Shown here: positions 50,327 to 58,834 of the stretch, in pieces
Numbering within the stretch: the stretch's first letter is position 1
Layout: every line of letters begins with the position of its first letter
DNA from: RHKX01 sp046330285
Lineage (GTDB): Bacteria; Actinomycetota; Thermoleophilia; Solirubrobacterales; 70-9
NCBI GenBank assembly: GCA_046330285.1
Contig: JAXLSX010000001.1
Span: 248,001 to 312,000, forward strand
Length of the DNA: 64,000 bases
Reading direction: 5' to 3'
Position numbers and translations under genes: made by a program
The notes under the pieces: model-generated
What the model was told of the DNA's origin: nothing
What the model saw: the letters and a program-made list of their open reading frames with translations, nothing else
Database searches by the model: none

Positions 50327-50797
50327 ATGAGCAGACTCCGCACCTGGGCCACCGGCTCGAGGATCCGCATGGCGATCCTCGTCGTGGTCGGCCTCTTCGT
50401 CCTGATCCAGTTCGTCCCCTACGGCCACGCGCACGACAACCCGCCGGTGACGCAGGCGCTCAAGTTCGACAGCCCGCGCACCCAGCAGCTCTTCACCGAC
50501 GCCTGCGGGGCGTGCCACTCCAACCTCACCCACTGGCCGGCCGACAGCTACGTGGCGCCGGCCTCCTGGCTCGTCCAGCAGGACGTCGACGGCGGCAGGA
50601 ACGTCTTCAACATCTCCGAGTGGGACCGGGCGAGCCAGCCGGAGATCGACGAGATCGCCGAGAAGGTGACCGGCGGCGAGATGCCTCCCCTCCAGTACAA
50701 GGTCATGCACTCGAGCGCCCGGCTGTCGGACAGCGAGAAGCAGCAGCTGGCCGACGGGCTGACGAGGTCGATCGAGCAGGATCCGCCGGGGCCGTAG
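50327..50797 (+). CDS. Membrane-anchored haem-binding protein (copy 2)
   Basis: The 156-aa protein is a close paralogue of that at 35347. It shares the membrane anchor, CGACH haem motif, GEMPPLQYKVMHSSARLSDSEK and the QDPPGP end. It differs mainly in the middle, where PEIDEIAEKV replaces APEV-type sequence. It stands between two secreted-protein genes, away from the redox operon, and is divergent from the beta-helix gene. Confidence 0.92.
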   Translation: MSRLRTWATGSRIRMAILVVVGLFVLIQFVPYGHAHDNPPVTQALKFDSPRTQQLFTDACGACHSNLTHWPADSYVAPASWLVQQDVDGGRNVFNISEWDRASQPEIDEIAEKVTGGEMPPLQYKVMHSSARLSDSEKQQLADGLTRSIEQDPPGP

Positions 50798-50815
50798 ACC
50801 CGGCGAGCGGGCCGG

Positions 50816-52813
50816 CTACTTGCCGACCTTGACCTTGAACGTCTCGGCGCCGGCGTCGTTGCCGGACTGATCGGCCGCGGTGACGGTGACCGTCGCGGTC
50901 GAGGCCTTCTTCGCCTTGATCGCCTTCTTCAGCGCCTTCTGGGCCCGCTTCCCCTTGATCGTCAGGGTGAGCGCGGTCGGCGAGTTTGCAGCGGCGCCGT
51001 CACGGCCCGTGCCGCCGAGCGGGTAGGTCTTCTTCCCCTTCGCCTTCCCGCGCTTGATCTTGGGGATCGAGATCGAGCCGGTCGCCGCCAGGTCGCAGAC
51101 CTCGTTGCAGGTGGCCTCGACCACGACCTGCTTGGTGCTCTTCTGCTTCGCGTCTCCGTCGACGGTCAGCTCCGGCGCGGTCGTGTCGACGACGGTGAAG
51201 TTGCGGGTGACCGTGGTGCCGGGGTTGCCGGCGGCGTCGGTGGCGCGGACCTGGAAGGTGTGGGCGCCGAGCCCGATGCCGGTGAGCGTCTTCGGCGATG
51301 CGCAGGGCGCGAAGGAGCCGCCGTCGAGCTTGCACTGGAAGGTCAGCGGTTGCTCGTCGCCGCCGAGGCCGAACGTCGCCTCGTCCGCCTGGATCGAGGC
51401 ACCCTCGGCGGGACCCGAGGTGATCGCGGTCGTCGGGGCGACGGTGTCGCTCGCCCGCCAGAGCTCCACCCCCGTGCTGCCGTCGAAGGCGCTGAAGACG
51501 ACGCGGCCGTTCTTGGCCGCCGTGAATTCGGCCGGATAGCTGTTCTGGCCCGCCGGGTTGATCTCGCCGATCTTCTTCGTCCCCGCCGCGGTGCCGTCGG
51601 AGACCCAGGGCTCGACGCCGGTGCCGGCGCCGCCGTCGGCGGCCATGTAGAGGTAGCCGCCGACGTCCCTCAGCTGGACCGGGTTGCTGTCGCCCGCCGT
51701 GTTGATGTCCTTGACGATGCTCGTCCCGGCCGCCGTGCCGTTGGTCGACCAGAGCTCGTTCCCGGTCGAGGGCGTCTTGGCGGCGAAGTAGACGCGGTTC
51801 CCGAGGGCCTCGAACTGGGGGTCGAGCTGATCGATCGACTTCTCGCTGCCGGTGTTGAGGTTCCCGAGCGGGGTGAACGTCTGGCCGTCGCTGACGAAGG
51901 GCTCGTAGCCGTTGGTCCCGTCGTCGGCGGCGAACACCGCCTTGTTGCCGAGCGCGGTGACGGCCACCGGCACCGAGTCCCCGGGGCCCGGCTCGATGTC
52001 CATCGTGCGGACCGTCGTGCCGTCGTAGGAACGGAGTTCGTAGCCCGTGGCAGGGGTTGCCGCGACCCAGAAGACGGTGCCCCCGACGTCGGTGATGTCC
52101 GTCGGGTTGCTGCTGGCCGCGGGGCTGGCCGTGTTGAGGTCGGTGACGATCGTCGTTCCGGCCTCCGTGCCGTTGCTCTTCCAGAGCTCCCATCCGCGCG
52201 TCGCGTCGATCGCCTGGAAGTACGCGACACCGCCGACGTCGGTGATCTCGCTCGGTGAGCTGGGGCCCTCGTTGTTGATGTTGGCGACGCGACTGGTGCC
52301 CTCCGCGGTCCCGTCGCTCTTCCAGAGCTCGATGTCGCCGTCGTCGTCGGTCGCGTTGAAGAAGGCCTTGCCCCCGACGTCGGTGATGTCCGTCGGGTTG
52401 CTCGAGGCCGATGCGTCCGGTGAGGTCCGGATGTCGATCACGATGTGCGCGTTGGTCCCATCTGAGACCCAGAGCTCCCATCCGTGGGTGCCGTCGAAGG
52501 CCTTGAGGAACAGCTGGTCCCCGATCCTGGTCAGGTCCTTCGGCTCATTGGTGAAGGACGGGCCAACCGGGTCCGCGTTCCCATCCGATCCGTCGGTCTT
52601 GAACAGCTGGTAGGCGCCGCCGACCTTGGCGATGAAGTAAGCGTTCCCGCCCAGTCCGACGAAGTTGCGCGGGCCCGAGCTGCCCGCATTGTCGACATCC
52701 TTGACCAGCGCAACGGTGTCGCCGGGGCCGGCGAGCGCCTGGGACGGAACGAGCGCCGCGGCGGCGAGTGAGGCGAGGGCGACAGCTGCGGCGGCGAAGT
52801 TCCTGAGTTTCAT
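50816..52813 (-). CDS. Secreted ELWxxDGT-repeat protein
   Basis: The 665-aa protein has a signal peptide (about 1-28) and repeated ELW(K/V)S(D/N)GT blades (GWELWVSDGT, IELWKSDGT, GWELWKSNGT, NELWSTNGT, VEPWVSDGT), which form a beta-propeller-like array over about 35-470. A domain with FQCKLDGGSFAPC (about 490-570) and a C-terminal basic beta domain (about 575-665) follow. Such proteins are surface-exposed; binding partner unknown. TAACCT lies 10 nt before the ATG. The family is typical of large secreted proteins in several phyla. Confidence 0.92.
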   Translation of the reverse strand: MKLRNFAAAAVALASLAAAALVPSQALAGPGDTVALVKDVDNAGSSGPRNFVGLGGNAYFIAKVGGAYQLFKTDGSDGNADPVGPSFTNEPKDLTRIGDQLFLKAFDGTHGWELWVSDGTNAHIVIDIRTSPDASASSNPTDITDVGGKAFFNATDDDGDIELWKSDGTAEGTSRVANINNEGPSSPSEITDVGGVAYFQAIDATRGWELWKSNGTEAGTTIVTDLNTASPAASSNPTDITDVGGTVFWVAATPATGYELRSYDGTTVRTMDIEPGPGDSVPVAVTALGNKAVFAADDGTNGYEPFVSDGQTFTPLGNLNTGSEKSIDQLDPQFEALGNRVYFAAKTPSTGNELWSTNGTAAGTSIVKDINTAGDSNPVQLRDVGGYLYMAADGGAGTGVEPWVSDGTAAGTKKIGEINPAGQNSYPAEFTAAKNGRVVFSAFDGSTGVELWRASDTVAPTTAITSGPAEGASIQADEATFGLGGDEQPLTFQCKLDGGSFAPCASPKTLTGIGLGAHTFQVRATDAAGNPGTTVTRNFTVVDTTAPELTVDGDAKQKSTKQVVVEATCNEVCDLAATGSISIPKIKRGKAKGKKTYPLGGTGRDGAAANSPTALTLTIKGKRAQKALKKAIKAKKASTATVTVTAADQSGNDAGAETFKVKVGK

Positions 52814-52876
52814 ATGCGGATTCAGGTTAGCCGCCTCGGAGAGGTTGTTCGACAATTCATCAGCCGCTGAGCTGAT

Positions 52877-54013
52877 CTAGGTCAGCGTGAAGACCATCAG
52901 CAGCGCGACGACGACCACGTAGCTGCCAGTCAGGAGCGCCAGCCCGCGGCGGTCGGCCTTGATCGCGGCAGGGACGTCGCCGGAAGCGTCGACCCACGAG
53001 TTGCGGACGATCATCGCCATCGTCAGGACCACGAACGTGTAGCTGACGATGTAAAGCTTGTCGAGCAGGATCAGGTAGTCGACCTCGGGGAGGTCGTCGT
53101 TGCTGGTGATCTGCAGCGCGACGAGCGTCAGCAGCGCGGTGATCCCGATCCCGATCCGGCCCTCGACGTACTTCGGGTGGACCATCAGCGACAGCGCCGC
53201 GGTCATCGCGACCAGCAACATCGGCAGGAGCAGCTTCAGCGCGTAGGTCGCCGCCGGCCGGGTCAGCGGCAGGTCGATCACCGCACGTGAGTAGGTCGTG
53301 TCGTTCAGCCGCGGGTCGCCGAAGTTCGAGTCATAGCGGTTCGAGACGACCGTCAGCGTCGGCTCGCCGATGTCCCAGCCAGGGATCGCCAGTTGCTTCG
53401 AGACCGCAACAGGATCCTTGTCGGGAACGAACCGGAGGCCGGTCTCGTCCTCGTGCGCGTCCTCGAACTCCATCTTCAGGTGCTGCGTGTCGAACGGATA
53501 CCGCTCCAGCGGCAGCTTCGTGTTGAACTGCCCCTGGTTACGGACCACTTGGTAGAAGGTCCCGTCCGGCAGCACCTCCGGCTTCTCCGTCTCCCGGGTC
53601 AGGATGTGCCCCCAGAACTCGTATGCGTTCAGGAACTCGAATGTCCGCGTCGGATTGATGTCCGGGTTCGTCCACTTGAACCACAGGTACATGTCCACGT
53701 TGTAGGAGTGGGTCTTCAGGTCGAGCTGCTGGATGTCGTTGATCAGCGCCCCGACCCGGACGATGTCGGGCCCGCCCTTCTTGCCGTGGGCGTGCGTGTC
53801 AGCTGTCGTTGGTCCGGTATCGAGACCGTCCTTCTGGACGTCGGTGCCGGTGTCCTTGTCGAGCTCGTCGGCGAGGTCCGCCGGCGTCGCGACCGGATCC
53901 GGCGTCGATGTCGTGGTCGTGGCGTCCCGTCCGAGTGCCGTCAGCGCAAAGACGCTCAGCACGCAGGCAAACGCGAGCGCGACCGCCGACCCGATCTTGG
54001 CCCTCCTCCGCAA
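52877..54013 (-). CDS. Pentameric ligand-gated ion channel homologue (Cys-loop family)
   Basis: The 378-aa protein has a signal/anchor (about 8-28), a Thr/Asp-rich linker and a beta-sandwich ligand-binding domain (about 82-245). The latter shows MYLWFKWTNPDIN and YPFDTQHLK (172-180), the canonical beta6-beta7 loop without the flanking cysteines, as in prokaryotic members. Four membrane helices follow: M1 about 255-278, M2 285-303 (EGRIGIGITALLTLVALQ), M3 about 311-337, M4 about 358-377. The short M3-M4 loop also fits GLIC/ELIC-like channels. Start is TTG 54013. Ligand and ion selectivity are unknown. Confidence 0.93.
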   Translation of the reverse strand: MRRRAKIGSAVALAFACVLSVFALTALGRDATTTTSTPDPVATPADLADELDKDTGTDVQKDGLDTGPTTADTHAHGKKGGPDIVRVGALINDIQQLDLKTHSYNVDMYLWFKWTNPDINPTRTFEFLNAYEFWGHILTRETEKPEVLPDGTFYQVVRNQGQFNTKLPLERYPFDTQHLKMEFEDAHEDETGLRFVPDKDPVAVSKQLAIPGWDIGEPTLTVVSNRYDSNFGDPRLNDTTYSRAVIDLPLTRPAATYALKLLLPMLLVAMTAALSLMVHPKYVEGRIGIGITALLTLVALQITSNDDLPEVDYLILLDKLYIVSYTFVVLTMAMIVRNSWVDASGDVPAAIKADRRGLALLTGSYVVVVALLMVFTLT

Positions 54014-54072
54014 GGGCGCTATCCAATCAGGTCAAGGGTGACGGGACAAACTGAGCCGGTGGCGATCCGGAC

Positions 54073-54681
54073 TTAGAAGCGAGGTCGGAATCCAGCGGCG
54101 AACGTCCGCACGACTGATCGCGGGGTCAGCACGTTCACCGATTGCGGTCCGTCGATCGCCGGCCCGTAGCCGGTGAAGCTCCACGGGTGGAGCCGGCCGC
54201 CGTCGACCAGATATGGCTTCGCGGTCGGCCCCGACACGACCATCGCTCCATCGGGCAGCTCGGCAGGCGATGCCTCGAACGTCACCTTCTCGCCGGAAGA
54301 ACCGATCCGTTCGCGCTGGAGAGCACCGTCCACCTCCGGAAGGCGGAGGCCGCCGTCCGTCAGTTCAGGGTTGGCGGACTCCCACGCATCGCGGAACTCG
54401 ACCGCCCGCTCGCGCATGCACTCCATGCAGGGTCGGTGCCCCGCCGCGAAGGCCGTCGCCTCGTCGAGGAAGAACAGCTCCGTGTACTGCCCCGGCTGCA
54501 TCAGCTCCCGCCACCTTCTCTTGAACTCAAGCAGGCAGAAGATCCAGCGGTTGCCGCGGTGAAAGCGCTTGATCTCCCCGTGTGCGCCGTGGAGCTGCCC
54601 GCGATTCCCCATGAGTGAGCCGCGCGCCGGATCGGCAACCAGCTCTCCGAACGGGTCCACCCGGTTCCTGCGTGGCGTCAT
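54073..54681 (-). CDS. Conserved hypothetical protein with CxxC near a catalytic-like pattern
   Basis: The 202-aa protein begins RRNRVDPFGELVADPARGSL and contains YTELFFLDEATAFAAGHRPC followed by MECMRER. I recall this pattern from a widespread family without assigned function (short stand-alone proteins, often in alpha-proteobacteria and actinobacteria). CMEC could bind zinc. The ATG overlaps the stop of the VRR-NUC gene by 4 bp, so the two are one unit. Confidence 0.85.
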   Translation of the reverse strand: MTPRRNRVDPFGELVADPARGSLMGNRGQLHGAHGEIKRFHRGNRWIFCLLEFKRRWRELMQPGQYTELFFLDEATAFAAGHRPCMECMRERAVEFRDAWESANPELTDGGLRLPEVDGALQRERIGSSGEKVTFEASPAELPDGAMVVSGPTAKPYLVDGGRLHPWSFTGYGPAIDGPQSVNVLTPRSVVRTFAAGFRPRF

Positions 54682-55202
54682 GTGCTGCCCTCTTTAGACC
54701 CAGATCCCGAAGCCCACTTCATCGTCAACAGGCGAATGGGACGACCCGTCGCCGAAGCGAGAGTCTCAAACTTGGCCGCCTGTGCCGGTCGCAGACTGTC
54801 TCGAGGGCCCTTGACCTCGCAGAAGAACCAGTCGGTTCGGTCGGGCGCGAACATGAAGAGGTCCGGCGCCTGGGTCCGGCCGTGGGTCTCGCGATCGTCG
54901 AGGGCCGCCAGACCTTCGGTAGGGAGCATCGACTCGATCAGCTCGCGCTTTCGCGCGTGCTTTTCGAACTCGTACTTGCCGACCAGCGACAGGTACCCGG
55001 TCGTGTGGTGAAGAACGATCGCCGCGAGCCATTCGACGAAGTGGAATCCAAGGTGCTTCTGATTCGCGACGAGCCGTCGATCGTCCTCGTCGAATAGGTC
55101 CGGGAAGCGCTCGGCCCATTCCTCCGCCAAGTCACCTTCACGCCACCGGCGACTCTGCGCCCGGTGGATCTTCAGGGTCGCGATCTCGAGCATGGCGTCC
55201 AC
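54678..55202 (-). CDS. VRR-NUC-type nuclease-domain protein
   Basis: The 174-aa protein starts at GTG 55202, near a TAGCGT box 9 nt upstream. The N-terminal half is helical. The C-terminal half has PDLFMF followed by WFFCEVKGPRDSLRPAQ, the Asp...Glu-x-Lys catalytic core of VRR-NUC (PD-(D/E)XK fold). VRR-NUC domains act on branched or flapped DNA, alone or fused to helicases. This stand-alone one is coupled to the 202-aa gene of unknown function. Confidence 0.88.
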   Translation of the reverse strand: MDAMLEIATLKIHRAQSRRWREGDLAEEWAERFPDLFDEDDRRLVANQKHLGFHFVEWLAAIVLHHTTGYLSLVGKYEFEKHARKRELIESMLPTEGLAALDDRETHGRTQAPDLFMFAPDRTDWFFCEVKGPRDSLRPAQAAKFETLASATGRPIRLLTMKWASGSGSKEGST

Positions 55203-55211
55203 GGTGTGGCG

Positions 55212-55217
55212 ACGCTA
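55212..55217 (-). promoter_or_regulatory. -10 box of the VRR-NUC gene pair
   Basis: TAGCGT on the minus strand, 9 nt before GTG 55202. Confidence 0.45.
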
Positions 55218-55272
55218 CTGCAGCGCACTGGCAGCCCTCTGCCCGCCACCCGAGATCCGCGGTCCGGGCCGG

Positions 55273-56742
55273 CTACCAGCCGATCAGCGTCCCTGCGAGC
55301 GCCTTGCGGTTCCGCTGCGGGTCGCGAACGGTGTCGCCGGCCCGGAACCAGGGGTTGCCGATCGCGTCGAGGATCGACTTGGTGCCGCGGAACATCCGGC
55401 GGTGGATCGACATCGCGAGCCGCGCCTGCCCAGCGGTTCCCGCCGCGGGATGGACCGGGCGCTCTGCGAGGAGCTGGTAGCGGCCGGTCCGGTAGGAGCC
55501 GGCCGTGACCTGGTCCCGCGCCAGCGACAGGGTGCCCTGCCAGTAGCGGATGAACCCCTCTGGGTCGAGTTCGAGGCAGACGTCGACGTCCTCTCCGGGA
55601 TCGCCGATCTCAACGACGCCTGGCGCGAGCTGCAGACCGCCGCCGTCGGCGAGCCGGAAGCCCACGTCTAGCCCGAGCCGTTCGATCGCCTCGCCCAGCG
55701 ACGGGTCGCCCTCGAGCAGCGTGTGCAAGCGCGTCCCAAAGTCGCGGAGCCAGTCGTCCTGGCCGGCGATCGGCGGAGGTACGTAGCCCGCGCCCGCGAC
55801 CTCGGTCAGCACCGCGGCATCCGAGCCCTTGTCGAGGACGGCCCGCCGATACTCGTCGGCGCCGACGATCCCCCAGACGATCGGCCAGTGGTCGGGGGAC
55901 TCGTTCCGCGCTTCGAGCTCGATGATCCAGCCGTCCTCCGCCGGTCCACCGGCGAAGTCGAGCTCGGCCGGTTCGCGGACCTTCATCACCCGGCCGTCGA
56001 TCGGGGACGGGCAGGTGAGCTCGTCGTCGCCGAACGCGAACAGGGTCTCCCCCGCGACCACCTCCTGGTAACGGTGGACGCTGAGAGTGACTCGGCCGCT
56101 CGCAGCCGCGGCCAGCGCCGGCGTCGGGCCGACGCGAACGGCCCGGCCCCTGTGGGCGAGGGCGACGTGCCGGTTGAGCCAGACGCCGTTGCCCGCCATC
56201 GCCGAGCAGAGCGCCTTCTTCGGGAGCGGTGTGTGCCAGGCGGAGGGGCCGGGTCGCCGTGCGGGCGGCCCCGTTCCGGGCAGCTGCTCGGGCGCGACGG
56301 AGCGGGCGAACTCCGCGGCGAAGTGCGGCAACTCGGGCAGGTCGATCAGCGGCACGCCGTAGTAGCGGGCGGCGCGCTCGAGGCGGCTCTGGTGGTTCGG
56401 CGACGCCCGGTGCGGCTGGGCGAGCGCGATGACCGTCGCGAACTCGGCCCGGAAGCCGGTCCGGAAGAGATCGACGTCTCCCCAGGCCGCGATCGCCCCG
56501 ACCGCATGGCCGACGTCGCCGGCGTAGCCCTGGGGAAACCGGTGCAACGCGTTGAACCCGCAGCCGCAACCGGGATGCGGCGAGTCGTGGGTGGAGACCA
56601 TGCAGCTCGCCGTGTTCTCGCCCGGCGTCCAGGGGGCGGCGTTGACGGCGATCGGGCGCAGGAGCGCGTCGCGGTTGATCGTCCAGACGCGAAACCCGAG
56701 AAGCGGCTCGGCGAAGTGGGAGTCGTCGTCCTCGGTCGTCAC
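55273..56742 (-). CDS. Multidomain protein: N-terminal unknown domain, H-protein-like swivelling domain, SCP2-like domain
   Basis: The 489-aa protein begins PLLGFRVWTINRDALL and has CGCGFNALHRFP and GAIAAWGDVDLFRTGFRAEFA, a domain I recall from small actinobacterial proteins that interpret signals unknown. The middle (about 195-275) looks like a GcvH/biotinyl-lipoyl swivelling domain (VHRYQEVVAGETLFAFGDDELTC..PSPIDGRVMKV) without the usual acceptor Lys. The C-terminal part (about 365-455) resembles SCP2 lipid-binding folds. It overlaps the 66-aa gene by 4 bp. Overall function unknown. Confidence 0.8.
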   Translation of the reverse strand: MTTEDDDSHFAEPLLGFRVWTINRDALLRPIAVNAAPWTPGENTASCMVSTHDSPHPGCGCGFNALHRFPQGYAGDVGHAVGAIAAWGDVDLFRTGFRAEFATVIALAQPHRASPNHQSRLERAARYYGVPLIDLPELPHFAAEFARSVAPEQLPGTGPPARRPGPSAWHTPLPKKALCSAMAGNGVWLNRHVALAHRGRAVRVGPTPALAAAASGRVTLSVHRYQEVVAGETLFAFGDDELTCPSPIDGRVMKVREPAELDFAGGPAEDGWIIELEARNESPDHWPIVWGIVGADEYRRAVLDKGSDAAVLTEVAGAGYVPPPIAGQDDWLRDFGTRLHTLLEGDPSLGEAIERLGLDVGFRLADGGGLQLAPGVVEIGDPGEDVDVCLELDPEGFIRYWQGTLSLARDQVTAGSYRTGRYQLLAERPVHPAAGTAGQARLAMSIHRRMFRGTKSILDAIGNPWFRAGDTVRDPQRNRKALAGTLIGW

Positions 56743-56939
56743 CGCCCGACCCGTTCGGGCACGGGTTCCGGCTCCCGCGGCTCAGGCCGTGGCGCCGGCG
56801 CCGGCTCCCGCGGGTCGGGTGCGGGCTCGGCCGGATGGGGCAAAGGCGCAGGCTCCGGAAGCCGCAGCGGCTCGACGCGGATGCGCCGGCGGGGTCCGGG
56901 AAGGTCGAGCGCGCGGGTCACCGGACGAGGGTTGCGCAT
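56739..56939 (-). CDS. Small Pro/Arg-rich protein
   Basis: The 66-aa product starts MRNPRPVTRALDLPGPRRR and then is almost wholly Pro, Glu, Ala and Arg, in PEP(A/R)-type repeats. Its stop overlaps the ATG of the 489-aa protein (ATGA), so it may be translationally coupled and meant as a partner or a leader. It is probably disordered. No function known. Confidence 0.6.
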   Translation of the reverse strand: MRNPRPVTRALDLPGPRRRIRVEPLRLPEPAPLPHPAEPAPDPREPAPAPRPEPREPEPVPERVGR

Positions 56940-56979
56940 CCGACGGCGGAGCTGGCGACGGCATCCCGCACGTTCGGGC

Positions 56980-57561
56980 CTAGTCTCGCGACGGCTCGTT
57001 GTCGACCGCGTGGAGCCTCCGCACGTCGGGTCCACGCCGGACCCGGCCGGCGACTCGCTCCTCCCGCGCGGGCTTGCGGCGGACTGGCTCCCACTGCGGG
57101 ACGAAGGTGCCGCAAACGAAGCACGTCATCGGGAAGGCGCCGGCCTCGCGGACGAAGCCCATCAGGTCGGGGCCGGAGTCGCTGATGCGCAGCCCGCAGG
57201 TGGGGCATGTCGTCCCGTACTCACCGTCGGGGTGCTGGGGCGGCTCGAGCTCGGCGACCTCGTCGCTGAACCAGACGCGGCTGTAGCCGGTCACGGCCGC
57301 CCAGCGCTTGATCACCTGGCGTGCGGCGGGTACATCGTTGGCAAAGAAGTCGACCTCGACGACGCCGGCTTCCGGCTCGTCCTCGTCGCGCTCCTCCTCC
57401 TCGTCCGGATCGCCCGCGATCCCGACGTTGAGGTCGGCGATCGACACGTTCCCGGGGAGCGCCGCGCGCGCGACGCAGCCCGCGGGGCCGCCGTGGATGT
57501 CCGGCACCGACGCCGGGACGATGGTCAGGGAATCGGATCTCGTGGTTGCTCTCAGCTTCAC
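56980..57561 (-). CDS. Small zinc-ribbon protein, unknown
   Basis: GTG 57561 overlaps the stop of the HD gene (GTGA), giving 193 aa. An acidic stretch (EEEERDEDEPEAGVVEVDFF) precedes a CPTCGLR and CFVCGTF pair (about 119 and 146), the two knuckles of a four-Cys zinc ribbon. A basic Arg-rich C-terminus follows. Coupling to the (p)ppGpp-hydrolase-like gene suggests a linked role, unproven. Confidence 0.75.
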   Translation of the reverse strand: MKLRATTRSDSLTIVPASVPDIHGGPAGCVARAALPGNVSIADLNVGIAGDPDEEEERDEDEPEAGVVEVDFFANDVPAARQVIKRWAAVTGYSRVWFSDEVAELEPPQHPDGEYGTTCPTCGLRISDSGPDLMGFVREAGAFPMTCFVCGTFVPQWEPVRRKPAREERVAGRVRRGPDVRRLHAVDNEPSRD

Positions 57562-58214
57562 ACCGAGTCAGTCGCGCCCGGTGGCGGGAACCTGACAGCG
57601 CCCGCGCGCAGCTCACCAACGGCACGCGCGAGGTCGTCGAGCTTCGCTGCAGCGCCCGGTCCGATGTCGGCGCGTCGGGCCTCGAACGCCTCGACGAGCG
57701 CCTCGTAGTACCAGACGACCCCGTCCCGCTTGCTGGCGAACTCGCCGCCCGCGTCGCTCCGGAACCGCTCGAAGATCTCGTCGCCGTAGCGCTGCTGGTC
57801 GTCGACGTTCGAGCGGGCGTTGTGGAGCTTGTCGGCGATCGAGACACGGACCGCCGCCGGCGACTTTGTCGCGATCCCGGCGATGTAGGCGCGCTTGCGC
57901 TCGAGCCAGGGCGGCTTCGGCTGTTGGTCGGTGTCGGAGTTGGCGCGGACGATCGCGAGGACGTCGGGACCGAAGCGGCGCTCGATCTCCTCGGCGTGGT
58001 GGGCGCCCGCATCCTCGATGACGTCATGGAGCAGGGCGGCGATCGCCTCGTCCTCGTCGGCCTCCATTTCGAGTACCAGCGAGGCGACGGCGAGGATGTG
58101 CGCCGCGTAGGGGATTTCGGTCCCCTTGCGCGACTGGGTCCGGTGAGCGTCGAGCGCGTAGCCGACCGCCTCCGTGAACTTCGGCGACAGCGGCTTGCTC
58201 AACATTTCGCTCAT
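57558..58214 (-). CDS. HD-domain hydrolase, MESH1/SpoT-like (p)ppGpp hydrolase
   Basis: The 218-aa protein resembles the HD domain of RelA/SpoT and small alarmone hydrolases: QSRKGTEIPYAAHILAVA (His of the first motif), LLHDVIEDAG (HD metal pair), and VRVSIADKLHNARS. It has no synthetase domain, TGS or ACT domain, so it would only degrade alarmones. GAGGAGAGGG precedes the ATG. The zinc-ribbon gene is coupled downstream. Confidence 0.92.
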   Translation of the reverse strand: MSEMLSKPLSPKFTEAVGYALDAHRTQSRKGTEIPYAAHILAVASLVLEMEADEDEAIAALLHDVIEDAGAHHAEEIERRFGPDVLAIVRANSDTDQQPKPPWLERKRAYIAGIATKSPAAVRVSIADKLHNARSNVDDQQRYGDEIFERFRSDAGGEFASKRDGVVWYYEALVEAFEARRADIGPGAAAKLDDLARAVGELRAGAVRFPPPGATDSV

Positions 58215-58224
58215 AGCCCTCTCC

Positions 58225-58749
58225 TCAGTCGAAGGGAATCTCCATCTCGCCGATCTCCTCCATCAGCTCCCGCGGGAAACTCGGGCGAGCGACGATCTCG
58301 GCGACCAGCGACTTGGCGAGCTCGAGGCTCTCCACGTACCAGTCGGGCCGATCCCAGTCGGCGATGATTACACCCCACGACTCGCCGCCTCCGACGATGT
58401 CCCAGCGGGTTCCCCGGTGGTCCCTCGCCAGCAGCGAGCCGTCGCTCAGCTCCTTCCACTCGAGGACCAGGTCTTCACCTCGGCGGACCTCGCGTGGGCC
58501 ATAGATACGCAGGGCGGTCGCGAAGTTCATGACGTTCGGCGAGCTGACGTCGACGCTCGGGTCGATGGCCGCCCGCTCGAGGACCGAGGCGATCGGGTCG
58601 AGGTCGGCGCCGAGGCAGCTAGGGAGATCGACGCTGTCGAGGCATCTCTCGAAGCGGAGCGCAAGCTCGTCCTTCGCAACGTCCCTGAGGATCGAGGGAA
58701 CGGCCGCCCGCGATGTGGGTCTGTCCATCAGCGATCTCATCTCTGTCAT
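58225..58749 (-). CDS. Unknown 174-aa protein
   Basis: AAAGGAG lies about 7 nt upstream of ATG 58749. The acidic protein has no membrane helix. It contains VLEWKELSDGSLLARDHRGTRWDIVGGG, a beta-rich section, and an Asp/Trp-rich WGVIIADWDRPDWYVESLE. The HD gene lies 11 bp downstream and is probably co-transcribed. I do not recognise a family. Confidence 0.8.
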   Translation of the reverse strand: MTEMRSLMDRPTSRAAVPSILRDVAKDELALRFERCLDSVDLPSCLGADLDPIASVLERAAIDPSVDVSSPNVMNFATALRIYGPREVRRGEDLVLEWKELSDGSLLARDHRGTRWDIVGGGESWGVIIADWDRPDWYVESLELAKSLVAEIVARPSFPRELMEEIGEMEIPFD

Positions 58750-58834
58750 TGCGGCTCCTTTCGGAGGTTGAGTCGCCGGCGGGCTCGGCGCCCTGACAAC
58801 GGTCGGCTGCCAGGGACCGGCCGGGCGCCGCGAC

